Assembly: GCA_965216425.1 (NCBI GenBank)
Contig: CBDCFV010000006.1
Location: 496,001 to 560,000 of the forward strand
From: CBDCFV01 sp965216425
Lineage (GTDB): Bacteria > Chloroflexota > Dehalococcoidia > Lucifugimonadales > UBA3495
Length of the DNA: 64,000 nucleotides
Reading direction: 5' to 3'
Below are positions 1 to 8,880 of the stretch, piece after piece; within the stretch, counting starts at the first letter, position 1; every line of letters starts with the position of its first letter. A program made the position numbers and the translations under genes. The notes under the pieces were generated by a model. The model was not told the DNA's origin. It saw nothing but the letters and a program-made list of their open reading frames with translations, and did not search any database.

Positions 1-119
1 CGGAGTGACAGGCGTTGAGAGCCGTATGAGTGGCTTGTCATTACACCCCCGGCGGCGCTCTGCTACACTGGTGACCGGCGCAAGCCGCCGATGCACTACT
101 TACAGGGGGAAGAGGTCAG

Positions 120-869
120 ATGGTTGAAATCAGGCCGAACCGGGCCAAGGAAAAATTACAGCGCAATGAGTTGGTAACCACCATATCCGGGCTTCAGTCG
201 AGCGACGTCATCGACTTTCTGGGGCCCATCGGGTTTGATGCGGCATGGATCGAAGGGGAGCACGGGAGCGTGACCTGGGAGCAACTGGGCGATATGACCA
301 GAGCGTGCGACCTGTGGGGTATGACATCCATTACCAGAGTGGCGGCCAACGAGCCGTCGCTGATAACGCGCACGCTGGACCGGGGTTCCATGGGCATCGT
401 GGTCCCCCACGTCAATACCAAGGCCGCCGCGGAACGCGCCGCGCGGTGCACCAAGTACGCCCCGTTGGGAGAGCGGGGGATGTTCGGCGGCCGCCAGTCA
501 TTCGGCGTGGGAGATTACTTTCACCGGGCCAACGACCAGACCATGCTGATTGTCCTGCTGGAGGAGATCGAGGCTCTCCAGAACCTGGACGAGATCCTGC
601 AAGTGGACAACATCGACGTGTTTTTCGTGGCCCCGTCCGACTTGGCACAGACCATGGGGCACATCGGCAACACGGGCCATCCGGAGGTGCAAGCGGCCAT
701 CGACGACGCAATCAGCCGCATCATCGGCGCGGGCAGGACAGCGGGGACCTTAGTCAACGACGACAACGTGGCATCATACGCGGCGAAGGGCGTGAGGTTC
801 GTGATGACGTCCTGGAACGCTTGGGTAGGACGGGGCGCCAGCCAATTCTTGAGCAAAGCCCGGGGATAG
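120..869 (+). CDS. HpcH/HpaI-family aldolase
   Basis: This is a 249-residue class II (metal-dependent) pyruvate aldolase of the HpcH/HpaI family, the usual family length. Such enzymes cleave or form 2-keto-3-deoxy acids such as 2-keto-3-deoxyglucarate or 4-hydroxy-2-ketoheptanedioate. Visible family landmarks are WIEGEHG near residue 44 (the DxEH-type active-site strand), GIVVPHVNTKAAAERA near 92 (the glycine-proline strand and the helix that bears the metal-binding region), LGERGMFGGR near 118 and FFVAPSDLAQTMG near 168. The ATG at 120 is preceded by an AGAGG ribosome site. The gene converges with the MFS gene, with a gap of about 10 bases. The substrate cannot be read from sequence; a sugar-acid or aromatic-catabolic aldol substrate is an inference. 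Confidence 0.88.
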   Translation: MVEIRPNRAKEKLQRNELVTTISGLQSSDVIDFLGPIGFDAAWIEGEHGSVTWEQLGDMTRACDLWGMTSITRVAANEPSLITRTLDRGSMGIVVPHVNTKAAAERAARCTKYAPLGERGMFGGRQSFGVGDYFHRANDQTMLIVLLEEIEALQNLDEILQVDNIDVFFVAPSDLAQTMGHIGNTGHPEVQAAIDDAISRIIGAGRTAGTLVNDDNVASYAAKGVRFVMTSWNAWVGRGASQFLSKARG

Positions 870-879
870 GAGACGGCCC

Positions 880-2178
880 TCACTCTAACTCTCTCTCGCT
901 GGGAGAGGGGGTTTCAAGGGAGGCGTCGGAAGGCGGCGAGTTCCGGGCATCGGGCTTGAGGGGGAGCAAAAACAGCCCGCCCAACACGAACAGAGCGGTG
1001 CAGCCGATCAACAGCGCAGAGTAGCCCGATCCGGCTTGGGCGCGGTTGAGCAGGTCCACTCCGGGGCCCAAAAGCTTGGCCAATGCCGTGCCGCCGATGG
1101 TCGACAGGTTAACCAAGCCCATGTGCAATGCCTCTTTCCCCGACGTGCCCATCTCGTTGGCCAAGGCCCAGTTGGAACTGAGCAAAGCACCCACCGAAAA
1201 GCCGATCAAGGTGCCGATTACCAGCACTCCGAGGATGGTGTCGGTATATAGCATCAACAGTGTGCCGACCGCTGCTCCGGCAGCCCCCGCGATAATGGCC
1301 GGTTTGTGCCCAATCCGGTCGGAGAACCATCCCGCCAAGTATGCGCCGACTGCTACTGCTCCGCCCACTACCAGTATCATGTCGCCCAAGTCCTGGACTG
1401 GGGACTCCAAGCCGACTTTGTCGCGAAGGAAGAACAGTCCGTAGGTCTGGAACACGGCGATGGCGGTGACCATCAATAGCCGGGATATGACGAACAGCTT
1501 GAGTTGGGGATGCAGCCCGGCATCTGAAGAGGCCTGCCGCGGCCGTTGGGGGCGGGACTGCAACGTCAACACGGTCCAGGATGTGATGCCAGTCCCCACG
1601 ATCAAGTTTATACCCAGCACCACCAAGATAACCCATAGCCACTCTATCGCGTTTCCGAAGTCGTACCACCCCATAAAGATCGAAGCAATCTTTATGAAGG
1701 CCAAGCCTCCGATGGCATCGGCAAGGATTTTGAAGGCGGAGGCTACTCCGGTGCGGGAAGGCGGCACCAAGTCCTGTATGAGGGCTTGGTATGGACCATA
1801 AGCGATGTTGACGGCGGCTTGAACGAAAAGCCAGACAGCGAACAGGACCCAGTAGATGGGGGCCAAACCGATGCCGACCATCCCAGCGCTGGCCAAGCCG
1901 CAACCAGCAATCAAGTACGGGACGCGCCGGCCAAGAAAAGTCCTGGTACGGTCGCTCAGCCGTCCAACAACGACCTGTACACCCCCGCCGACTATCAGGC
2001 CCGAAAGGCCCAATGCCGCGAGAAAGGTGTTTTTGAGCGCTTCGGGAGCCAGCACCAAGACCAACACAGGTAAAACCACCGTGTCGATGGCCAAGTAAAA
2101 CCCACTCATCCCGACGCCGAAGGCATTGAGCCTGAACAGCGTCAGGCTGGTCCAGTCGCGCTCCGATGCTAATGACAT
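880..2178 (-). CDS. MFS transporter (SLC45/GPH-like)
   Basis: This 432-residue integral membrane protein has about twelve hydrophobic segments, typical of the major facilitator superfamily. The loop between helices 2 and 3 reads GRLSDRTRTFLGRRVPYLI, which matches the signature of the SLC45/GPH-type sugar transporters (SDRxRxxxGRRxP). A second, weaker copy, GWFSDRIGHKPAII, follows the sixth-seventh helix region, as expected from the internal duplication. The start ATG at 2178 is not preceded by an obvious ribosome site. It is transcribed divergently from the substrate-binding-like gene at 2237, with only about 58 bases between starts, and converges with the aldolase. A sugar or sugar-acid substrate is plausible but unproven. 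Confidence 0.85.
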   Translation of the reverse strand: MSLASERDWTSLTLFRLNAFGVGMSGFYLAIDTVVLPVLVLVLAPEALKNTFLAALGLSGLIVGGGVQVVVGRLSDRTRTFLGRRVPYLIAGCGLASAGMVGIGLAPIYWVLFAVWLFVQAAVNIAYGPYQALIQDLVPPSRTGVASAFKILADAIGGLAFIKIASIFMGWYDFGNAIEWLWVILVVLGINLIVGTGITSWTVLTLQSRPQRPRQASSDAGLHPQLKLFVISRLLMVTAIAVFQTYGLFFLRDKVGLESPVQDLGDMILVVGGAVAVGAYLAGWFSDRIGHKPAIIAGAAGAAVGTLLMLYTDTILGVLVIGTLIGFSVGALLSSNWALANEMGTSGKEALHMGLVNLSTIGGTALAKLLGPGVDLLNRAQAGSGYSALLIGCTALFVLGGLFLLPLKPDARNSPPSDASLETPSPSERELE

Positions 2179-2236
2179 ATTTAGTCAGCTATGATACAAC
2201 ACAATCTGTTACGCCGTTCCCTTATGCCAATACGGG

Positions 2237-3265
2237 TTGGAACGGGTAACGGCCGTCAAATTACGCGGAGTTGCACCCGTTTTGAAGATTTGCTCGCTAT
2301 TGCCCAGCGGAACGGAAATCTTATACGCCCTTGACCTCGACGACCAACTGATCGGGGTCAGCGACCTGTGCAATTACCCTCCGGCGGCGCGGGAAAAACC
2401 GGTGGTCTCCCACAGCAGGATCGATGTTGCGTCGTCGTCCAGTGAAGAGGTAGAGGAGCAGATGCGCCGGATTCTTGACGCCGGCGAAAGCCCCTACGAG
2501 TTGGACATGGAGTGGGTATGGCGCGAGTCTCCCGACGTGGTGCTTACGCAGGACCTGTGCTACTTTTGCGAAATAGACGCATCCACGGTCAATGAAGCAG
2601 TCCACCTACTGCCCGCCCAGCCGGAAGTCGTTGTCCTCCACCCAAGGACGCTGAACGAGATATTGGACACCATTCTGGAGATAGGCCGAGTCTGCAAAGC
2701 AGAGACGAAGGCAGAGGCGTTGGTCGCCGGGTTGCGGTGCCGCATGGAAGCCGTCAGGCGCGTTACAGCTGCGGTGAAGGAACGACCAAGGGTTTTCTCA
2801 TTGGAGGGGATTAACCCTATAGCGATCGGGGGCCATTGGATACCGGACCTGTTGGAAGTGGCGGGAGCAAGCCCGGGGCTGTTCCCGCCCGGCGCTCCGG
2901 CGTGCCGGCCCGCTTGGGAAACGATCATGGATTACGCGCCGGAGAAATTGTTCATCGACCTGTGCTCTTCCGACTTGGACCGCGGCCTACGGGAGGTCCC
3001 GTGGTTGGCGAGTCTTGACGGTTGGCGGGAGATCCCGGCGGTGCAGGCGGGCGAAGTATATCTGATAGACCACGTATACTTCAGCAATCCGGGGCCTCGG
3101 GTAATACAGGGGCTTGAGATATTGGCCCAGTTGATTAACCCCGACCATTTCCAGGGCCAAATACCCCCTGGCACGGTGCTCAAGTTTGATCCAGCGATGG
3201 GAGAAGGCTTGCCACCTGGAGATATATCCCGTTGCTTTAAGCCCTTTCCACCGATTGGTACGTGA
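2237..3265 (+). CDS. BtuF-like cobalamin/iron-chelate binding protein
   Basis: This protein of about 342 residues has the helical-backbone metal-receptor (TroA/BtuF) fold used by substrate-binding proteins for vitamin B12 and iron chelates. Near the N terminus KICSLLPSGTEILYALDL corresponds to the first strand and helix of BtuF (SLxPSxTEIxxALG). SPDVVLTQDLC near residue 97 and a C-terminal EVYLIDHVYFSNPGPRVIQGL match the second lobe. No signal peptide or lipobox precedes the domain, and no BtuC/BtuD genes lie nearby. It therefore resembles the stand-alone cytoplasmic cobalamin-binding proteins often annotated in environmental bacteria. The start is TTG at 2237 or TTG at 2282; the conserved domain begins right after the second. 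No cobalamin riboswitch is seen in the short 5' region. Confidence 0.75.
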   Translation: MERVTAVKLRGVAPVLKICSLLPSGTEILYALDLDDQLIGVSDLCNYPPAAREKPVVSHSRIDVASSSSEEVEEQMRRILDAGESPYELDMEWVWRESPDVVLTQDLCYFCEIDASTVNEAVHLLPAQPEVVVLHPRTLNEILDTILEIGRVCKAETKAEALVAGLRCRMEAVRRVTAAVKERPRVFSLEGINPIAIGGHWIPDLLEVAGASPGLFPPGAPACRPAWETIMDYAPEKLFIDLCSSDLDRGLREVPWLASLDGWREIPAVQAGEVYLIDHVYFSNPGPRVIQGLEILAQLINPDHFQGQIPPGTVLKFDPAMGEGLPPGDISRCFKPFPPIGT

Positions 3266-3391
3266 TGCACTGGTGTAATAATAGGCGATACTGAGAAAGA
3301 ATCCCCGACCGGCGGCGGTCTGCCGTCTGCCATTGGCGCGGCTTTAACAGAATGCTTATAATAGGGAAAACTCCCGGGGAAGAGTAGAGAT

Positions 3392-3877
3392 TTGGTTTCC
3401 AAAGATGACTTCAGGTCTGCCATGTCCCATTTCGCCACCGGGGTCACGGTGATTACCACTATTGACGATGAAGGCCAGCCTCACGCCATGACGGCCAACT
3501 CCTTCACGTCGGTTTGTTTGGAGCCTCCGGTGGTATTGGTGTGCGTTGCCCACGGCACGAACACCTACAAATTCCTGGACAAGGACCAAAGGTTCGGGGT
3601 GAATATCCTGCGGCAGGAACAACAGGACCTGGGGGCCTATTTCGCAAAGCGCCCGGAAGACAGGAAAGGGGACGTGGACTACAGCTACGCCGACGGCGAA
3701 GTTGGCCCTTCATGCTTGGACGAGAGCATGGTCTTCTTTGGCTGCCAAGTGATCGGGGCCCACGTGTACGGGGACCACACCGTCTTCTTGGGAGAGGTGA
3801 AGGAGATCAAACAGAACGACGCGGGCGACCCGCTTATGTTCTACCGGAGCCGGTGGTACAACCCTTCAGAAGGCTGA
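3392..3877 (+). CDS. Flavin reductase-like protein (HpaC family)
   Basis: This 161-residue protein belongs to the flavin reductase-like FMN-binding family (HpaC, NtaB type), whose members supply reduced flavin to two-component monooxygenases. The N terminus FRSAMSHFATGVTVITT, followed by DGEGQP-like DDEGQPHAMTANSF and SVCLEPPVVLVCV, is the family signature for FMN phosphate binding. FGVNILRQEQQDLGAYFA follows, and the end FLGEVKEIKQNDAGDPLMFYRSRWY is the conserved final strand and helix. The length is normal. I take the TTG at 3392, with GGGGAAGAG upstream, because it places the conserved FRSAM start correctly. No partner monooxygenase lies next to it. Confidence 0.87.
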   Translation: MVSKDDFRSAMSHFATGVTVITTIDDEGQPHAMTANSFTSVCLEPPVVLVCVAHGTNTYKFLDKDQRFGVNILRQEQQDLGAYFAKRPEDRKGDVDYSYADGEVGPSCLDESMVFFGCQVIGAHVYGDHTVFLGEVKEIKQNDAGDPLMFYRSRWYNPSEG

Positions 3878-3916
3878 TATACCCAGGCATATCCAGGCAT
3901 ATCAAGCCGCTGGCGC

Positions 3917-4606
3917 TTATTTGAGAACGGATAGAAATCGCTCTATCTGTTCGTTGACCTGCTGGTACTTCTGCAACTGCACGTAGTGACCACCTCCAGG
4001 TATGACCTCTTTCCTCGCCCCTTTGATATTATCGGTCAGATAGTCCGAGTACTTGACCGGGGTCATCACGTCGTCGCTGCCGCAAACGATCTGGGTCGGC
4101 AGTGAAATGTCGCGGACGGCCTGCATGATGTCGAACCGGTCGCAAGCCTGGAAATCGTTCAGCTCAACGTCGGGTCCCACCTCGTCGGCCCTCTTCAGCA
4201 GAACGTTATAAATATCCTGGTCTACGCCCTTGTAGTACTCTTTCTGTCTTTCCATCCAATCGGCGTGATTCTCACCCGGATTGACGCAGTGATCCATGTA
4301 ATCAGGATGAACGCGCAGCTTGGCGCCGGTGCCTATCAATATAATGCCTTTCAATTCGTCGGGGTAGCGCAAGGCGTAAAGCTGAGTGATGGCTCCGCCC
4401 ATGGAGTGGCCGCAGAGCACGATGTCCTTGTACCGGCGCGCGGTGTTGAAACCCCTTACCCACTCCACATATCCCTCGATGGACGTACAGGGCTTGCCGA
4501 AGGGGTGCCCGGGAAGGTCGATCGCCTTAGAGTTCCGGAAGTGCCTCAATTGATAGTAAAACGACAAACTCGAACCACCGGCGCCGTGAACGAAGACCAG
4601 TTTCAT
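3917..4606 (-). CDS. Alpha/beta hydrolase
   Basis: This is a compact 229-residue alpha/beta hydrolase. KLVFVHGAGGS at the N terminus is the oxyanion-hole HGxGG motif. The nucleophile elbow LCGHSMGG puts the catalytic serine near residue 68. IVCGSDDVMTPV supplies the aspartate and IPGGGHYVQLQ the histidine. The ATG at 4606 has a good GAGGAG ribosome site. The gene is single and points away from the flavin reductase end. It has a well-formed promoter and a perfect palindrome in its leader (see 4628-4693), so it is probably regulated by a dimeric repressor. The substrate is unknown; an esterase or C-C hydrolase role would be a guess. Confidence 0.88.
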   Translation of the reverse strand: MKLVFVHGAGGSSLSFYYQLRHFRNSKAIDLPGHPFGKPCTSIEGYVEWVRGFNTARRYKDIVLCGHSMGGAITQLYALRYPDELKGIILIGTGAKLRVHPDYMDHCVNPGENHADWMERQKEYYKGVDQDIYNVLLKRADEVGPDVELNDFQACDRFDIMQAVRDISLPTQIVCGSDDVMTPVKYSDYLTDNIKGARKEVIPGGGHYVQLQKYQQVNEQIERFLSVLK

Positions 4607-4627
4607 ACACTCCTCGCTAAGTTATTT

Positions 4628-4693
4628 TCGTTGCGTGGTACGCAACGATGATAGTGTTACTTTGATAATATTCACCATCCATTCTAGAATCAA
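4628..4693 (-). promoter_or_regulatory. Promoter and operator-like palindrome for the alpha/beta hydrolase
   Basis: On the minus strand TTGATT (4688-4693) and TATTAT (4665-4670) are separated by exactly 17 bases, a good sigma-70-type promoter. Downstream, within the expected leader, lies a perfect palindrome, TCGTTGCGT-ggt-ACGCAACGA (4628-4648), about 20 bases before the ATG. Its position suits a roadblock operator for a TetR- or GntR-type repressor; no such regulator is encoded next to it. Confidence 0.6.
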
Positions 4694-4727
4694 CCAACGG
4701 CTAAATCAAGAGGTCAAGCAAACTACC

Positions 4728-4906
4728 ACGGGGCCTTTTCATTTTCCGGATCGGGTTAAATGGGTCTCGTCTTTCCCGCGAAAGCGGGAACCTGCATGAC
4801 CGTGGCCTATGGCAACCTTCTCGTGGCAGGACCATATGGATTCCCGCCCCCGCCTTCGCGGGGGTGACGTTCCTGCGCGGGAAAGACGGGAGAATGAAAA
4901 GGCCCT
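4728..4906. mobile_element. ISAs1-type MITE with 10-bp target duplication
   Basis: An element of about 179 bp has perfect 13-bp inverted ends GGGCCTTTTCATT (4731-4743) and its complement (4893-4905). It is flanked by the direct repeat GCAAACTACC at 4718-4727 and 4907-4916, a clear target-site duplication. The interior is filled with REP-like hairpins (TTCCCGCGAAAGCGGGAA and CCCCCGCCTTCGCGGGGG types) and has no ORF. The left terminus GGGCCTTTTCATTTTCCGG is identical over 19 bases to 28646-28664, the end of an ISAs1 transposase remnant in this window. This makes the element a likely non-autonomous ISAs1 derivative. Confidence 0.75.
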
Positions 4907-4980
4907 GCAAACTACCTTCAAAAACCAAGGGTTCTGTTGGTGAAAGGCCCGGCTGCCAATTAACGACGACGGTTTCCAAC

Positions 4981-7524
4981 TCACTTGCCTTCCGCCGACG
5001 GGAGTTGGGTCCCATTGGATGACCCGTTGCTGGAATGCTGCCCGTTTGCCGAGGTCTCGGCCCTTGTGTGCAAGTTTTCCTGGAAGCAGGCGATTGACAC
5101 CACGTGGTCGTCGGCCTCGCGGTCCCGCCAAACGATTACTCCTTGGGCGTCGCGTCCGGTGACCCGGACGTCTTCCAGCGTAATCCGCACAACCTGGGCC
5201 TTGGCGGAGATTATCAGGATTTCCTGCCCAGGATTGTCGGTCACGACCCGGGCTGCGGCCACAGGTCCTGTCTTCTCAGTCACCCTGAAGGTACGAACGC
5301 CTTGCCCTCCCCGGGAGTGGTTGGGGTAGCGGGAAACAAGCGTGGACTTACCGTACCCTCCCTTGCTGACGATCAGCAGGTGACTGTTGGGAGGCGCCGG
5401 AGCCATAGATACGATTTGGTCGCCATCCAGCAATCGCATTCCCCGGACACCGCCCGCCGACCTGGACCTGGGGGTAAGTTTGTCTACCGGGAACTTGATG
5501 GCTTGTCCGTTTTCGGACACCATCATGATGTACGGCGCGTCGCCAACCTGGCTCACTCCGACGAGTTCGTCCCCTTGTTCTAAATTCATTACGATCAAGC
5601 CAGCGCTGCGGATGTTTGAGAGTTCCCCGGTCTTGAGGGCCTTGATCTCGCCTTTGCGGGTGGCCAGCACCAAGAGGTAATCGTCTTTGGGGTTTTCGAT
5701 GGACAGCATCGCTTGGACCTGCTCACCGCGGGACAGGGGCAGCAGGTTGACCAACGGGACGCCGCGTGTGGTGCGTGAAGAGTCGCCGCCGATCTGGAAC
5801 GCCCTGAGGGGGTACACCCGCCCCCGGTTGCTGAAGAAGAAGATGGTGTCGTGGGTATCGACCACCACCAAGTCCAGAAGGGCGTCGTCATCCCGGGTGG
5901 TCATTCCCCGAACTCCTTTGCCTCCCCGGTGCTGGGTACGGTAAGTCTCGCACGGAATCCGTTTGATGTACCCCTTTTGGCTGAGAGTGACGACCACGTC
6001 CTGATGAGCAATGAACTGCTCTGCTGTTTGGTCCCCGACCTCTTCGTCGTGGATAACGGTCCGCCGGGCGTCGCCGAAGTCCTTCTTGAGTGCTTCCGTC
6101 TCCTCTTTCACGACCGCCCGTATCTTCTCTTCGCTGGCGAGCAATGCTTCCAAGTCGGCAATGGTTTTCAACAACTCCTCGTGCTCTTTTTCCAGCCGTT
6201 CCCGCTCCAGCGCGGCCAAGCGCCTCAACTGCATATCCAGGATGGCTTGGGCTTGCACTTGGCTGAGCTGCATCTGCTCCATCAATGCGTTGCGGGCCGT
6301 CTCCACGTCGGCGGAACCCCGGATGATGGCGATGATTTCGTCGATACGGTCCAAAGCCATCAATAGTCCCTGGACCACGTGGTCGCGGTCCTGAGCCCGC
6401 TTCAGCAAGAACTCGGACCGGCGGCGTATCACCTCTTCCCGGTGTTGGATGAAGAGGGAGAGGGCCATTTTCAACGGCAGCACTTGGGGCTGGCCGTCAA
6501 CCAACGCCAGCATGATGCTGTTGAATGAGCTGCGCAGGGCGGTGTGGCGGAACAGGTTATTGAGAATGACGTTCGACTGGGCGTCCCGGCGCAATTCAAT
6601 GACGATGCGCATTCCGTGGCGGTCGGACTCGTCCCGTATATCGGATATTCCGTCTACCCGTTTATCCCTGACCAGTTGGGCAATCTTCTCCACCAACGTG
6701 GCCTTGTTTACTTGGTAGGGCAACTCGGTCACGATAATCTGTTCCCGACCATTCCGCATTTCTTCGATAGAAGTGGCCGCTTCCATGACGACGCGGCCGC
6801 GTCCGGTGGTGTAGGTATCCACGATTCCCGTGGTGCCCCGGATGATGCCGGCGGTAGGGAAGTCGGGGCCGCGGACGAATTGCATCAGGTCCCCGGTGAC
6901 GCAGTCGGGGTGTTCTATGAGGTAGGAGATGGCGTCGCAAACTTCGGTCAGGTTGTGGGGCGGGATGTTGGTCGCCATACCGACGGCTATGCCGGTTGCG
7001 CCGTTGACCAGCATATTGGGGAGCCGGCCGGGCAACACCCGTGGTTCCTGAATAGAGTCGTCGAAGTTGAGGCTGAAATCTACGGTGTTGTAGTCTATGT
7101 CGGCCAGCATCTCGTCGGCTATCTGAGTTAGCCGGGCTTCCGTGTAGCGCATGGCCGCGGGCGGGTCGCCGTCAACGCTGCCAAAGTTGCCTTGGCCGTC
7201 GATCAGCGGATACCTCAGCGAGAAAGGCTGGGCCAATCGCACCAGCGTGTCGTATACGGAAGCCTCTCCGTGAGGATGGAACTTACCCAGCACCTCTCCA
7301 GCAATACGGGCGCTCTTGCGATGAGCCGAGCCGGGCCTAATGCCCATGTCGTGCATCGCATACAGGATGCGGCGTTGCACCGGCTTCAGCCCGTCGCGGA
7401 CGTCGGGCAGCGCGCGGGATACGATGACGCTCATCGCGTAGTTGAGGTACGAGGTGCGCATCTCCTCTTCGATGTGCACCATCTGGATATGTTCCGATGG
7501 CGGAGTTGGGCTAGTGGTTACCAT
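4981..7524 (-). CDS. gyrA: DNA gyrase subunit A
   Basis: This 847-residue protein is the breakage-reunion subunit of DNA gyrase, a type IIA topoisomerase that introduces negative supercoils with GyrB. The catalytic tyrosine is Y127 in AAMRYTEARL. The winged-helix QRDR reads HPHGEASVYDTLVR (83-96). The C-terminal beta-pinwheel starts with the GyrA-box QHRGGKGVRGM, which marks gyrase rather than topoisomerase IV. Repeated blade motifs such as RSRSAGGVRGMRL and HSRGGQGVRTFRV follow. The C-terminal tail is low-complexity Ser/Asn/Gly. At the position of E. coli Ser83 there is Ala88 and at Asp82 there is Glu87, while Asp87 is kept (D92). Ala at this site is natural in some bacteria and goes with lower quinolone sensitivity. 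gyrB is not adjacent. Confidence 0.97.
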   Translation of the reverse strand: MVTTSPTPPSEHIQMVHIEEEMRTSYLNYAMSVIVSRALPDVRDGLKPVQRRILYAMHDMGIRPGSAHRKSARIAGEVLGKFHPHGEASVYDTLVRLAQPFSLRYPLIDGQGNFGSVDGDPPAAMRYTEARLTQIADEMLADIDYNTVDFSLNFDDSIQEPRVLPGRLPNMLVNGATGIAVGMATNIPPHNLTEVCDAISYLIEHPDCVTGDLMQFVRGPDFPTAGIIRGTTGIVDTYTTGRGRVVMEAATSIEEMRNGREQIIVTELPYQVNKATLVEKIAQLVRDKRVDGISDIRDESDRHGMRIVIELRRDAQSNVILNNLFRHTALRSSFNSIMLALVDGQPQVLPLKMALSLFIQHREEVIRRRSEFLLKRAQDRDHVVQGLLMALDRIDEIIAIIRGSADVETARNALMEQMQLSQVQAQAILDMQLRRLAALERERLEKEHEELLKTIADLEALLASEEKIRAVVKEETEALKKDFGDARRTVIHDEEVGDQTAEQFIAHQDVVVTLSQKGYIKRIPCETYRTQHRGGKGVRGMTTRDDDALLDLVVVDTHDTIFFFSNRGRVYPLRAFQIGGDSSRTTRGVPLVNLLPLSRGEQVQAMLSIENPKDDYLLVLATRKGEIKALKTGELSNIRSAGLIVMNLEQGDELVGVSQVGDAPYIMMVSENGQAIKFPVDKLTPRSRSAGGVRGMRLLDGDQIVSMAPAPPNSHLLIVSKGGYGKSTLVSRYPNHSRGGQGVRTFRVTEKTGPVAAARVVTDNPGQEILIISAKAQVVRITLEDVRVTGRDAQGVIVWRDREADDHVVSIACFQENLHTRAETSANGQHSSNGSSNGTQLPSAEGK

Positions 7525-7755
7525 AAGTCACTCCTCCTCGACCCGTCCTTCACTTGCCTACCGGTTTTTCTCCGCATCCCGGGCCTTGCTACGCGGAGGG
7601 GGCAACCCTGTTGAAACTTGCGTTTATTCCGGCAGTTACGGGCATCCGGCCCTGGAGTATCCGGGTACTTGACCATCAAGCCTGGGATCCGAAACGGGGC
7701 AGACCTGCACAGACATGCTCATACATTTCAAGGTATGCCGGGTCACGGCACATTG

Positions 7756-8460
7756 TCAGCGACGCGCTGAAAAGGCCTCGCTGCGTTCCTGCAACCCCTT
7801 GAAAAGGTTGGCGAATGAGCGGGGCACTTCGTCCTGGCGCTCAGGGTGGCACTGCACTCCGATTACCCAGCTATGCTCCGGACTCTCGAGACCCTCAACC
7901 AAGCCATCATCCACCGAAAAGGCCGTGGCCATCAATCTTGGCGCCCGTTGGGCTTCTTTCAAGCCCTGATGATGGAGGCTGTTCACCTTGAAGAAACCCG
8001 CCGAACCGATCACGGCCGCCGCCTTGGCACCAGGGGCCAAATATATGAGGTGGGACTTGGGGACCCAACGCCCGTCTTTCTGCTCCGCGCGATGGTCAGG
8101 CAAGTCTTGAATCAGCTTGCCCCCGAATGCTACGTTCAGTAACTGCATCCCTCTGCAGATGGCCAGCACGGGCATGTCCCGTTCCAGCGCGTAATCCAAG
8201 ACCCGAAACTCCAAATCGTCGAGGTCGCGGTGGATTTCAACTCCCGCGTCGGGACGCACCGACTCGCCGTAGAAAGAAGGGTCTATATCGGGGCCGCCGG
8301 TCAGCAGGAGGGCGCCTGCATCGTCCATGAGTTGGGGCGCAGGCGATGAACCGCTCGTTTCAGGTGTTATAAGGCGCGTCACGAGGCCCAAGGATTCTAT
8401 GACTTGAATGTACCGGCGCGCGTTACGAAGATCGTCAGAGGTAACAGCAATTACTGCCAT
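7756..8460 (-). CDS. Class I glutamine amidotransferase, peptidase C26 (PuuD-like)
   Basis: This protein of about 234 residues belongs to the gamma-glutamyl-GABA hydrolase/peptidase C26 group. The nucleophile cysteine sits in VLAICRGMQLLNVAFGG and the catalytic histidine in VIGVQCHPERQDE, with LLTGGPDIDPSFYGE as the conserved N-terminal loop. These proteins hydrolyse gamma-glutamyl amides, for example gamma-glutamyl-GABA in putrescine breakdown. I start it at the ATG at 8460 (MAVIAVTSDD), which begins the first beta strand. Thirteen further codons are open upstream but lie on top of the predicted promoter. There is no ribosome site ahead of this ATG (see the promoter at 8471-8499). No polyamine genes are adjacent, so the exact substrate is open. 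Confidence 0.85.
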   Translation of the reverse strand: MAVIAVTSDDLRNARRYIQVIESLGLVTRLITPETSGSSPAPQLMDDAGALLLTGGPDIDPSFYGESVRPDAGVEIHRDLDDLEFRVLDYALERDMPVLAICRGMQLLNVAFGGKLIQDLPDHRAEQKDGRWVPKSHLIYLAPGAKAAAVIGSAGFFKVNSLHHQGLKEAQRAPRLMATAFSVDDGLVEGLESPEHSWVIGVQCHPERQDEVPRSFANLFKGLQERSEAFSARR

Positions 8461-8470
8461 ACTACCAACT

Positions 8471-8499
8471 ATTATACCCTGATTCCCATCTCCAAGCAA
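8471..8499 (-). promoter_or_regulatory. Promoter of the C26 amidotransferase, near-leaderless
   Basis: On the minus strand TTGCTT (8494-8499) and a consensus TATAAT (8471-8476) are spaced by 17 bases. The ATG at 8460 begins only 10 bases after the -10 box, so the transcript should start within about 3-5 bases of the start codon. This fits the missing ribosome site. Confidence 0.6.
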
Positions 8500-8880
8500 A
8501 GCTTTTTACGTTACGATTAGATGTCAAACTGGAGATGGTTGGCCACTTCTGTGCCGGATAGTATCAGAGGGATAGTATCAATAGAAGATCCCCTACAGTT
8601 CACATTTTGGAGTGTCTTGAAAGGCGTGTAAACCGATTGAACACAAGGGATCGCAAGAGACAGGTCAGCCAAGGCATCAGGGGATTTCCGAACAAGTCGC
8701 CAGCATGATTATTTTTCCTACCTGACAAAGTGCAATCTGCGGACTCATTCAGAGTATTATTAGAACCCAATGAGGACAATTAGAACGCGATGCAGACAGT
8801 TTCGGTTCATCCACCCAATTGCCTCTAAACGCCCGGTTTGATAAGCTTAGGGCGTATTTACCTTCGCGAGTGAGAGCAAT
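8500..8880. other. Intergenic region with a direct repeat
   Basis: This gap separates two divergent genes. I see no coding potential of its own. The 10-base word GATAGTATCA occurs twice (8557-8566 and 8571-8580) and is itself nearly palindromic, so it could be a tandem operator. Nothing else stands out. Confidence 0.4.

Noticed and set aside
2179..2236. Possible cobalamin riboswitch before the BtuF-like gene
   Set aside because: The divergent gap is only about 58 bases, too short for a B12 riboswitch, and no B12-box is seen.
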